Assembly (NCBI GenBank): GCA_028277295.1
Contig: JANQGN010000747.1
Coordinates: 1 to 12,694 of the forward strand
Direction: 5' to 3'
Length of the DNA: 12,694 nt
From: Rhodospira sp.
GTDB lineage: Bacteria; Pseudomonadota; Alphaproteobacteria; Rhodospirillales; Rhodospirillaceae
A model generated the notes under the pieces. It saw nothing but the letters and a program-made list of their open reading frames with translations, did no database searches and was not told where the DNA came from. Positions 7,072 through 12,694 of this stretch are shown piece by piece. A program made the position numbers and the translations under genes. Position 1 is the first letter of the stretch. Each line of letters starts with the position of its first letter.

Positions 7072-8940
7072 ATGACCAGCCGCCAAACCGGCGACACCAC
7101 CGCCGCCGCCGCCCTGCGCGCCGTGGAGACGTTGCTCGGTCAGGGCAATGTGCTGCAAGCCTATGACCGGGCCGTGGACGCGCTTCGCCAGCACCCCGAG
7201 GATCCCTGGCTGCGTCACCGCGCGGTGCTGAGCCTGGCGCGGAGCGGCGCCCTCGCCCACGCCGAACGCAAGTACGCCCAGTGGTTCGGCACCCCCGACC
7301 CAGGCCCCGAGGCCAACCTGACGCCTGACGCCAACCCGGCGTTCGCCATCGAGCGCCTCACCCTGGGCGCCCGCCTGATCAAGGATCGCGTCCATGGCGC
7401 GCCGCCGGCCGACAAACCCGCCCGGGCCCGCCGTGCCGCCGATGCCTACGCCCGCGCCTGGCGCCTGGCCCTGGACGCCGGGCGTCCCGACCTCGCCGCC
7501 TACCCGGCCGTCAATGCCGCCAGCCTCTGTCTCGCCGCCGGTGACACGGCGCGCGCCCGCGACCTGGCCCAGGCGGTGCTGGTCTTGCCGCTGGACGACT
7601 CCTATTACGGCCATGCCAACCGCGCCGAGGCCCTGCTCGTCCTGGGCGACCTGGATGGCGCCCGCGCGGCCCTAAACCAGGCGCGGCCCGCGCCCGGCGC
7701 CGATCTGGCGGCGGTGGCCGCAACCCGGCGCCAGTTCTCGTGGATTCTCCGCACTCTGATCCCCGACGACCCGACACACCATGGTGGGCCAGCGGCGGCG
7801 GTCCTGGACCCTCTCACCATGCCAGCCGTCGCGGTCTTCACGGGCCACATGTTCCGGGATGGCTGCGCCGAGGAAGCCGGCCTCAAGGCGAGCCTGCGCG
7901 CCCTGATCGACGCCCATGGCATCGGCATTGGAGTCGCGGCGCTGGCCTGCGGCGGTGACATCCTGTTCGCCGAAACGCTGCTGGAGGCCGGCGGACAGCT
8001 TCTGGTCGTCCTGCCCTTCGCGACCGACGCGTTCCTCGATGCCTCTGTTCGGCCTGGAGGGGAGACCTGGGAACCGCGTTTCCGCGCCTGCCTGGCGCGC
8101 GCCGCCGAGGTGACCCTGGCCACCGAGGATGGAAGCGGCGACGACCCGGAGCTGTTCGCCTACGGGGCCCGTATGGCGGCTGGCTTGGCGCTGCACAAGG
8201 CACGCCTGCTGGACACCCGAGCGGAGATGATGGCCCTGTGGAACGGCAAGCCGGCCAGCGGGCCGGCTGGCACCGCCGCCGACATCGCCCACTGGCGCCA
8301 GGCCACCGGCCAAAAGCCCCTCGTGGTGCCGTGTCCGCCGCTGCCGCGCCCGGCCGCGGCCCAGGCTCAAGGGGCCCCGCCGCGGCGGACCCTCGCGGCG
8401 CTGCTGTTCGGCGACATTCACCACTTTTCGCGGCTTAGCGAGCGCCAATGCGTTCTGTATCAAGGCCGTGTCGTGCCGCGCCTGGCGGCCGCCATCGACG
8501 CCGCCGCGGGTGGACAGGTGCTTTACGCCAACACCTGGGGCGATGGGCTGTTCCTGGGCATCAAGACCATCGTCGCCGCCAGCCGCTGCGCCATGGCGCT
8601 GCATGCCACCCTGGAAGACCTGGACCGCGAGGGACTGGACCTTCCGCCGCTGCGCATGCGCCTGTCTGGCCATTTCGGGCCAGCGGTGCCGTTGTATGAT
8701 CCCATCATCGGCCGGCGCAGCCTGATCGGCGCCCAGGTCATCCGCGCCGCGCGCATCGAGGTGGCCACGCCACCCGGCCAGACCTACGTTACCAATGCCT
8801 ACACCGCCGCCTTGATGCTCAGCCAGGATGACGGCTTCATGGCCGACTACGTGGGTCAGGTCATGCTTCCCAAGCATTATGGTGTCCTGGCTTTGTCGGC
8901 CCTCCGCCAGGTAGATGGAGGCGCCCGATCCACCGGGTGA
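7072..8940 (+). CDS. TPR / Rossmann-like / class III nucleotide-cyclase-like protein
   Basis: A 622-residue, apparently cytoplasmic protein. Residues 10-230 are helical, TPR-like, and resemble the TRAFs-binding (DUF4071) helical repeats of bacterial proteins. Residues 249-415 (VFTGHMF, then LACGGDILFAETLLEAG, LLVVLPFATDAF) look like a Rossmann-type ligand-binding domain found with this helical module; I infer SLOG-like affinity but cannot prove it. Residues 438-612 form a class III adenylate/guanylate-cyclase homology domain: LLFGDIHHFSRLS (metal Asp D448), NTWGDGLFL (metal Asp D491), AARIE (R561). The usual substrate-specifying Lys and Asp appear as N487 and A554, and the transition-state Asn as I557, so activity and product are uncertain. 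GAGAGGGG lies upstream of the ATG. It ends in a hairpin shared with the convergent CDF gene. Confidence 0.82.
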   Translation: MTSRQTGDTTAAAALRAVETLLGQGNVLQAYDRAVDALRQHPEDPWLRHRAVLSLARSGALAHAERKYAQWFGTPDPGPEANLTPDANPAFAIERLTLGARLIKDRVHGAPPADKPARARRAADAYARAWRLALDAGRPDLAAYPAVNAASLCLAAGDTARARDLAQAVLVLPLDDSYYGHANRAEALLVLGDLDGARAALNQARPAPGADLAAVAATRRQFSWILRTLIPDDPTHHGGPAAAVLDPLTMPAVAVFTGHMFRDGCAEEAGLKASLRALIDAHGIGIGVAALACGGDILFAETLLEAGGQLLVVLPFATDAFLDASVRPGGETWEPRFRACLARAAEVTLATEDGSGDDPELFAYGARMAAGLALHKARLLDTRAEMMALWNGKPASGPAGTAADIAHWRQATGQKPLVVPCPPLPRPAAAQAQGAPPRRTLAALLFGDIHHFSRLSERQCVLYQGRVVPRLAAAIDAAAGGQVLYANTWGDGLFLGIKTIVAASRCAMALHATLEDLDREGLDLPPLRMRLSGHFGPAVPLYDPIIGRRSLIGAQVIRAARIEVATPPGQTYVTNAYTAALMLSQDDGFMADYVGQVMLPKHYGVLALSALRQVDGGARSTG

Positions 8941-8948
8941 GCGCCTCC
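8917..8948. terminator. Hairpin between convergent genes
   Basis: GGAGGCGC (8917-8924) pairs perfectly with GCGCCTCC (8941-8948). The inner CCCG/CGGG can extend the structure. It spans the cyclase gene's stop codon and lies 14 nt from the CDF stop, the only space between two convergent genes. There is no T-tract, so it would act as a weak or bidirectional terminator or a 3'-end stabiliser. Confidence 0.55.
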
Positions 8949-8961
8949 GGACGCCAGGGGA

Positions 8962-9951
8962 TCAGCGGTCCTCGACCGGTTCGGTCATGCCGCCGGTCTG
9001 CACCGGTCGGCTGTCCTGATAAAGCCGGGCCGCGTGCGGCTCGTCCAGGCCGGCGGGATCCTGGTGAATCACCACGTCCGCCCCTGGAAAAGCGTCATGA
9101 AGGGCACGCGCGACCTGATCGGCAACAATATGCGCCTGCCACAGCGGCATACACCGATCCATGTCCACGTGCAGTTGTATGAACCGATCGGGTCCTGACG
9201 ATCGGGTGCGCAGGTCATGGACGTCCAGCACCAGGGGCTGATTGCGGGCGATATCCAGGATGCGCTGGCGATCGGGTTCGTCAAACTCCTTGTCCATCAG
9301 CAGGTTCAGCGCCAGCTTAAGGATGCCCCAGGCGTTGGCCAGCAAATATATAGAGATACCGGCCGCGAACACCGGATCCACCCAGGTCCAGCCCAGTCCC
9401 GTGGCCAGCAGCAACGCGAGGATCACGCTGAGGTTCACAAGCACGTCACCGGCGTAGTTCACGGAATCGGCCTTGATGGCCACCGAACCGGTCTGGCGTA
9501 CCACGTACTTCTGGAAGCCAACCAAACCCAGCGAGGCAACGATCGAGATCACCATCACCGCGATGCCGATCCCGGACTTGGTCACCGGCGCTGGGTCCAG
9601 AATCCGGCTGCCGGCCTCGACCATCAGGAACAGGGCCGAGCCACTGATGAAGGCCGCCTGCGCCATCCCGGCCAGTGGCTCCGCCTTGCCGTGCCCGAAG
9701 CGGTGGTCATGATCGGCCGGCTCCAGCGCCACACGCAACGCCAGAAGATTCAGCACCGAGGCGCCGACGTCGAGAACCGAGTCGACCAGCGTCGACAACA
9801 ACGCCAGCGATCCGGTCATCAGCCACGCGATCAGCTTGATCAGGATCAGCGACCCGGCGACCGACACCGCGGCGGTGGTGGCCAGGCGCATCAGGCGCCC
9901 CGTCTGCCCATCCGGGCAGGACGCATCCGAACCAATTGAAATGTCCGCCAT
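8962..9951 (-). CDS. Cation diffusion facilitator (FieF/YiiP-like metal efflux pump)
   Basis: A 329-residue inner-membrane divalent metal/proton antiporter of the CDF family. Transmembrane metal site residues are visible: D57 and D61 in LVDSVLDVGAS (TM2), then DHDHRFGHGKAEPLA (81-95), the conserved loop after TM3. In TM5, ADSVNYAGD places N165 where FieF-type pumps usually have His, with D169 conserved. The soluble C-terminal domain contains VHDLRTR, IQLHVDMD and VIHQDP, the metal-binding dimer contacts. The ATG at 9951 is chosen because GGAGG lies 8 nt upstream (9960-9964); earlier in-frame ATGs at 9966 and 10023 lack this. It lies 29 nt downstream of pdxH and is probably co-transcribed. Metal specificity (Zn, Fe, Co, Mn) cannot be read from sequence. 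Confidence 0.93.
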   Translation of the reverse strand: MADISIGSDASCPDGQTGRLMRLATTAAVSVAGSLILIKLIAWLMTGSLALLSTLVDSVLDVGASVLNLLALRVALEPADHDHRFGHGKAEPLAGMAQAAFISGSALFLMVEAGSRILDPAPVTKSGIGIAVMVISIVASLGLVGFQKYVVRQTGSVAIKADSVNYAGDVLVNLSVILALLLATGLGWTWVDPVFAAGISIYLLANAWGILKLALNLLMDKEFDEPDRQRILDIARNQPLVLDVHDLRTRSSGPDRFIQLHVDMDRCMPLWQAHIVADQVARALHDAFPGADVVIHQDPAGLDEPHAARLYQDSRPVQTGGMTEPVEDR

Positions 9952-9959
9952 GTGGGATG

Positions 9960-9964
9960 CCTCC
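9960..9964 (-). promoter_or_regulatory. Shine-Dalgarno GGAGG deciding the CDF start
   Basis: On the minus strand GGAGG is followed by 8 nt and then the ATG at 9951. This favours the shorter protein over starts at 9966 or 10023. Confidence 0.75.
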
Positions 9965-9980
9965 ATTGCCCCCGCTCCAC

Positions 9981-10586
9981 TCAAGGAAACAGGCGCCGGG
10001 TCCGCCAACTGACCCCATCCCATTCATAGACCACGCGGTCATGCAACCGAAAGGGGCGGTCCCGCCAGAATTCGACGCTTTCGGCGATCACGCGTCCACC
10101 TGTCCAGTGCGGCGGCCTCGGCACCGGCCCGAGCGCGAATCGCGCGGCATACTGGGCCACGCGGCGTTCCAGTTCCATCCTGCCCGACAGCGGTCGCGAC
10201 TGGTCCGATGCCCACGCACCGATACGGCTGTCCCGAGACCTGGAGTTGAAGTAGGCATCCGCCTCGGCATCGGACACGATCGTCACCGACCCCTCGACCC
10301 GAACCTGTCGCCGCAGGCTCTTCCAGTGAAAGCACAACGCAGCACGGGAATTAGCCTTCAGTTCGTTGCCCTTACGGCTATCCATGTTGGTATAGAAGAC
10401 GAACCCGCCATCAGGCCCCGGTTCGTCCACAATGCCCTTCAGCAACACCATGCGCACCGACGGCCGGCCGTCCGGCGTGGCGGTGGCCAGGGCCACGGCG
10501 TTCGGATCGTTTGGCTCACTCTGCTCGGCCTCTTTCATCCAAGCCGCGAACACAGCGTAGGGATTTGACTCGTCAAGGGCGGGCAC
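9981..10586 (-). CDS. pdxH: Pyridoxamine 5'-phosphate oxidase
   Basis: A 201-residue FMN-dependent oxidase that converts pyridoxine/pyridoxamine 5'-phosphate to pyridoxal 5'-phosphate, the last step of vitamin B6 synthesis and salvage. Diagnostic segments in order: RMVLLK (45-50, FMN phosphate), YTNMDSRKG (65-73), FHW (86-88), RQVRVEG (93-99), RIGAWASDQS (121-130), RPPHW (157-161) and RLHDR (180-184), ending RRLFP. Normally the W161 region reads W-x-G-F/Y-R; here it is WTGGR, a minor change. The start is a GTG at 10586 with GGAGG 7 nt upstream; a nearby ATG at 10593 is out of frame. It is first gene of a short minus-strand unit with the CDF gene. Confidence 0.95.
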   Translation of the reverse strand: MPALDESNPYAVFAAWMKEAEQSEPNDPNAVALATATPDGRPSVRMVLLKGIVDEPGPDGGFVFYTNMDSRKGNELKANSRAALCFHWKSLRRQVRVEGSVTIVSDAEADAYFNSRSRDSRIGAWASDQSRPLSGRMELERRVAQYAARFALGPVPRPPHWTGGRVIAESVEFWRDRPFRLHDRVVYEWDGVSWRTRRLFP

Positions 10587-10593
10587 GCGTCAT

Positions 10594-10598
10594 CCTCC
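10594..10598 (-). promoter_or_regulatory. Shine-Dalgarno GGAGG supporting a GTG start for pdxH
   Basis: On the minus strand GGAGG is followed by 7 nt and the GTG at 10586. The family's N-terminal residues begin right there, so the GTG is used rather than any upstream ATG. Confidence 0.8.
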
Positions 10599-11256
10599 GT
10601 GATGGCAGGACCCCCGAGGCGCCGCCCTGTCATCGACCGAGGGCCGGCTTGGCTCGGGTCGCCCCGGCGGGGCGGCTGCCATCGTGGGCGCTTTTTTTAA
10701 CGGACCGAACCGCCAATGACCATGCCCTCATGGACGCTGGAAAACCCCAAAAGGGCGTCTTGGTCACCGTCATGCGAAACCGCGTCGCGCTGAAATGGCC
10801 TGCTCAGAGAGGACACACGTGGTGTCTCATCACCCCTTGACCAAAACGGGCCCTTCGCTCGCGCGAGCCGGCAACTCTAATAATCGAGAGGTCACCCAAA
10901 CCACCACCCATGGGCAATATCCTTCACCCTGGGTGGGGACTCCTTGGGGATCGAAAGCCACAGCGTCGCCTTGCCCCTGGAGTCCTGGTCACACCGGAGC
11001 CATTCTTACGTCGACCACACGCGCTCGGCCCCACAATTCGGCCATCCTCTCAGCATAATAGAGTGGAGTCTGGATCATTCATGCTGGACGCACGATGACC
11101 CACCCCGTTGGACGGGTTGTCGGGAAAGCGCGCCCCGAGGCACCGTCGAGGGCTCGCGCGTCCGGCGGGCGCCCTCCAATCGGCGCCGTGTTCCCTCAAT
11201 CGTCCTATCGGACGCTGTCGCGCAAGCCGCCCGACGTCCATAAGAAAGGCCTCCCC
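10599..11256. other. About 660-base intergenic region without a convincing gene
   Basis: The region lies between the divergent starts of pdxH and the glycine-zipper lipoprotein. Open frames of 60-110 codons cross it but show no domain, no signal peptide, poor start sites and a base composition unlike neighbouring genes (less G/C-biased third positions). Visible elements are a GCCCC-GGC-GGGGC hairpin (10661-10673), a run of seven T at 10692-10698, a bulged GACAC...GTGTC hairpin near 10811-10828, and a perfect 12-bp palindrome GCTCGCGCGAGC (10857-10868). It must contain the promoters of both flanking genes, but I cannot place them with confidence. A small RNA is possible. Confidence 0.6.
10857..10868. 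repeat. 12-bp perfect palindrome GCTCGCGCGAGC
   Basis: This self-complementary 12-mer lies mid-way in the pdxH/lipoprotein intergenic region. It could be a dimeric-regulator operator or chance in GC-rich DNA. No second copy is seen in the window. Confidence 0.4.
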
Positions 11257-11763
11257 ATGACCCGATTCGCCCCGCGCTCCATCATCCTGGCTCTGTCCGC
11301 CGCCCTGCTGTTGGGGCCGGCGCTCGCGGCCTGTCAATCCATCCGCTCCAATCCCAACCAGACCGCCGGGGCCCTGGGTGGCGCGGCGCTGGGCGGTTTC
11401 GTCGGCTCCCAGTTCGGCGGTTCGTCCGAGTGGACGGCGGCCGCCACCGGTCTGGGCGTTCTGCTCGGCGCCGCCCTCGGCAGCGAACTGGGGAGCGCCC
11501 TCGACGAACGCGACCGCCGGCAGATGGCCATGGCGCAAAGGCGTGCCTACGCGGCGCCCGTCGGTGAGACCATCCGTTGGAACAATCCGAACAGCGGCAA
11601 TTCGGGGACGATCACATCGATTCAGGATGGCTACCACCCCTCAGGGCAGTATTGCCGGCGGTTCCGGACCACCGTCACCATCGGCGGCCGTCTGGAAGAA
11701 GCCACGGGCACCGCATGCCGCAACGAGGTCGGCGAGTGGGAAATCATCAACTCCCGGGGTTAG
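11257..11763 (+). CDS. Glycine-zipper lipoprotein, 17-kDa surface-antigen-like
   Basis: A 168-residue outer-membrane lipoprotein. The signal peptide ends ALAAC (C26). A glycine-zipper helical hairpin spans about 37-85 (AGALGGAALGGFVGSQFGG, then LGVLLGAALGSELG), as in the Rickettsia 17-kDa antigen family. The C-terminal beta-rich domain (GETIRWNNPNSGNSGTI, YCRRFRTTV, ATGTAC) is also typical of that family; C133 and C154 could pair. The ATG at 11257 is preceded by AAGAAAGG, and the signal peptide begins there; the in-frame ATG at 11095 would bury the signal peptide. The role is unknown; family members are structural or envelope-stress-related. No clear operon partner. Confidence 0.9.
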   Translation: MTRFAPRSIILALSAALLLGPALAACQSIRSNPNQTAGALGGAALGGFVGSQFGGSSEWTAAATGLGVLLGAALGSELGSALDERDRRQMAMAQRRAYAAPVGETIRWNNPNSGNSGTITSIQDGYHPSGQYCRRFRTTVTIGGRLEEATGTACRNEVGEWEIINSRG

Positions 11764-11767
11764 GGCC

Positions 11768-11812
11768 TGGTGACAGGCGGAGCGCTGCCCGTGACCTCCC
11801 CATCTGTCACCA
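11768..11812 (+). terminator. Hairpin after the glycine-zipper lipoprotein gene
   Basis: TGGTGACAG (11768-11776) pairs perfectly with CTGTCACCA (11804-11812) five bases after the stop codon. The 27-nt loop contains a further AGCGCT core. There is no T-tract, so it is a terminator-like or 3'-protecting structure rather than a classical intrinsic terminator. Confidence 0.5.
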
Positions 11813-11842
11813 CGCGGCGGGCCGGGGTGGAGGATCGGGGTC

Positions 11843-11862
11843 GAGCATTGGGGAGCATTGGG
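11843..11862. repeat. Tandem duplication of GAGCATTGGG
   Basis: Two exact, adjacent copies of a 10-mer (11843-11852 and 11853-11862) in the non-coding spacer between the lipoprotein and the small membrane-protein gene. It may be replication slippage or a paired binding site. Confidence 0.5.
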
Positions 11863-11972
11863 CGGAGTGGTTTAAGTCGGTGTCCTCCCGGCGGCACGAC
11901 CATGCGGGGCGTTCCGCCGGACGTCAGGTCTCGCTAGAATGGGAGATCATAGTCCCTCACGGTTCGCCATGG

Positions 11973-12353
11973 ATGACCCGCATGCAAGGCACCCCCCGGC
12001 CGAGTGATTACGATGACTTCCCGCGCGACGACGGTCCGGCGCCTGGATCCCCTGATTCAGATCCGGACACCGCGACCGAAGCAGGTGACGACACCCGCGC
12101 GGCCAACGGTGAGACTCGTCGACGCGCGCGACGCTGGTGGTGGCCCTCGACCCTGACGGTCGTGGCGATGGCCTTCTTCGTCAGCATTGGCGGCATCCTG
12201 GCCACCGTCTGGGCCTATGCCGACATGATTGTGGTGATGGGGCGTGGCCTCTCGATCCTGATCCTGGGCGTGATGTTCATCATCGTCCTGAATCTGATCG
12301 CGATCATCCTGATGCTGGTGCTGCTGAACACCATCAAGGATCGGGACGAGTAG
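11973..12353 (+). CDS. Small two-TM membrane protein of unknown function
   Basis: About 126 residues from the ATG at 11973 (a second in-frame ATG is at 11982). I do not recognise the family. The N-terminal ~45 residues are acidic and Pro/Ser/Asp-rich and probably disordered. RRRARRWWW (49-57) marks a cytoplasmic, positively charged boundary. Two hydrophobic helices follow, at about 59-85 (TLTVVAMAFFVSIGGILATVWAY) and 93-122 (LSILILGVMFIIVLNLIAII), with a short charged end, KDRDE. The Shine-Dalgarno is weak and no nearby partner gene is seen. The frame is open back to 11577 inside the lipoprotein gene, but that extension is not protein-like. High G/C third positions and the clean helix pattern argue that it is real. 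Confidence 0.65.
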   Translation: MTRMQGTPRPSDYDDFPRDDGPAPGSPDSDPDTATEAGDDTRAANGETRRRARRWWWPSTLTVVAMAFFVSIGGILATVWAYADMIVVMGRGLSILILGVMFIIVLNLIAIILMLVLLNTIKDRDE

Positions 12354-12400
12354 CGCCGGGGCGGTCGGGCTCAAGATAACGCGGGCGATGGTCACTGTCG

Positions 12401-12419
12401 TCCGACGAAGATCCTTCGC
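12401..12419 (+). repeat. Direct repeat copy 1 (TCCGACGAAGATCCTTCGC)
   Basis: A 19-mer matching 12499-12517 at 18 of 19 positions. The core GAAGATCCTTC is nearly self-complementary. It is part of an alphaproteobacterial intergenic repeat in the non-coding right end. Confidence 0.6.
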
Positions 12420-12498
12420 ACCTTTCAGGCGCGAGAGCAAATCCCGAGCGATCTGCAGGGCTCCGACCTCGGATGACCGGTCTGTAAGGGTCCATGGG

Positions 12499-12542
12499 TC
12501 CGAGGAAGATCCTTCGCGTCCTGCGGATGCTCAGGATGAGGA
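12499..12542 (+). repeat. Direct repeat copy 2, within a REP-like interspersed palindromic repeat
   Basis: TCCGAGGAAGATCCTTCGC (12499-12517) runs straight into a GTCCTGCGG-type block ending AGGATGAGGAC (to 12542). Read on the other strand this is the familiar CCTCATCCTGAGCATCCGCAGGA...GAAGGATC pattern scattered through alphaproteobacterial intergenic DNA. TCCTG/CAGGA gives a short stem. Copy 1 carries only the outer 19 bases. Confidence 0.6.
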
Positions 12543-12576
12543 CTTTCACTTCTTAAGGGCTTTATCCTGAGAGCCC

Positions 12577-12663
12577 GTCCGGAAAGTCTCGGGAACCGCA
12601 ACATACTGTGTGCCTGTGCCGGGATCGCATTCCATATGTGGTGTTTTGCACGGCTTTCCGGAC
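12577..12663. repeat. 10-bp inverted repeats GTCCGGAAAG / CTTTCCGGAC flanking 67 bases
   Basis: GTCCGGAAAG (12577-12586) is exactly complementary to CTTTCCGGAC (12654-12663). The sequence resembles terminal repeats of some IS elements, so the 87-bp unit might be a small MITE-like remnant, or the left copy could mark an element. No target duplication is obvious. Confidence 0.4.
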
Positions 12664-12694
12664 AGACACTGATGAAGCGGAGCGAGCCGAGGGA

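Larger units (their letters stand above)
12354..12694. other. Non-coding right end (341 bases)
   Basis: No gene is supported. The stretch holds the two 19-bp direct repeats, the REP-like block and the 10-bp inverted repeats described separately. Base composition is lower in G/C than the neighbouring genes. No terminator with a T-tract follows the small membrane-protein gene. Confidence 0.6.

Noticed and set aside
10661..10698. Hairpin and T-run as a classical terminator
   Set aside because: The hairpin ends 18 bases before the T-run and no plus-strand gene precedes it, so I only mention it as part of the intergenic description.
10795..11243. Open frames of 60-100 codons in the pdxH/lipoprotein spacer
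   Set aside because: No ribosome-binding site, signal peptide or domain, and codon use unlike the neighbouring genes.
11577..11972. Upstream extension of the small membrane-protein gene
   Set aside because: It overlaps the lipoprotein C-terminal domain in a different frame and crosses the hairpin and tandem repeat; it has no protein-like pattern.
1..12694. CRISPR arrays, tRNA or rRNA genes, riboswitches
   Set aside because: I found no regularly spaced repeats, no cloverleaf with a T-loop GTTCRA pattern, and no rRNA-like sequence on either strand.

Overview
The window reads as chromosomal DNA of a GC-rich alphaproteobacterium. The proteins (GrxC-type glutaredoxin next to a Nit1-type amidase, an alphaproteobacterial pyridoxamine-phosphate oxidase, a 17-kDa-antigen-like lipoprotein) and the strong G/C bias at third codon positions suggest a Rhodospirillales-like organism. 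This is inferred from sequence character only. I see no tRNA, rRNA or CRISPR array.

Layout. 1-157: the last 25 codons of an IS110-type transposase running in from the left edge, then a long inverted repeat that abuts the stop of the first gene. 158-427 (-): a monothiol/dithiol-type glutaredoxin with an unusual CTFC centre and a recognisable promoter. 626-2204 (+): a Dabb-domain protein, a GrxC glutaredoxin (CPFC) and a Nit1-like deaminated-glutathione amidase, which together form a small thiol/glutathione housekeeping group. 2278-8940 (+): the most interesting part, six genes on one strand. They are a RyR-domain protein, an MlaE-like permease (1 nt after it), a divergent ABC ATPase (ATGA overlap), an MlaD-like MCE-domain protein, an ABC-auxiliary lipoprotein (ATGA overlap) and a 622-residue protein with TPR-like helices, a Rossmann-like middle domain and a class III nucleotide-cyclase-like domain. 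8962-10586 (-): pdxH followed by a cation-diffusion-facilitator gene, convergent with the cyclase gene and separated from it by a hairpin. 10594-11256: about 660 bases without a convincing gene. 11257-11763 (+): a glycine-zipper lipoprotein. 11973-12353 (+): a small two-TM membrane protein of unknown function. 12354-12694: non-coding, with direct and inverted repeats of the kind scattered through alphaproteobacterial genomes.

How the central cluster may work (inference). MlaE/MlaF/MlaD/lipoprotein sets move lipids or other hydrophobic molecules between inner membrane and outer envelope. Here the set is enclosed by a RyR-domain protein, translationally coupled to the permease, and a cyclase-like protein that also has a second predicted ligand-binding module. 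Both flanking families recur in nucleotide-sensing or conflict-type bacterial neighbourhoods. The ATPase has lost the usual catalytic Glu and H-loop His, and the cyclase-like domain has lost three of the usual substrate/transition-state residues while keeping both metal Asp. I propose a signal-gated envelope transporter in which catalytic chemistry has been modified. This is a hypothesis, not a demonstrated system.
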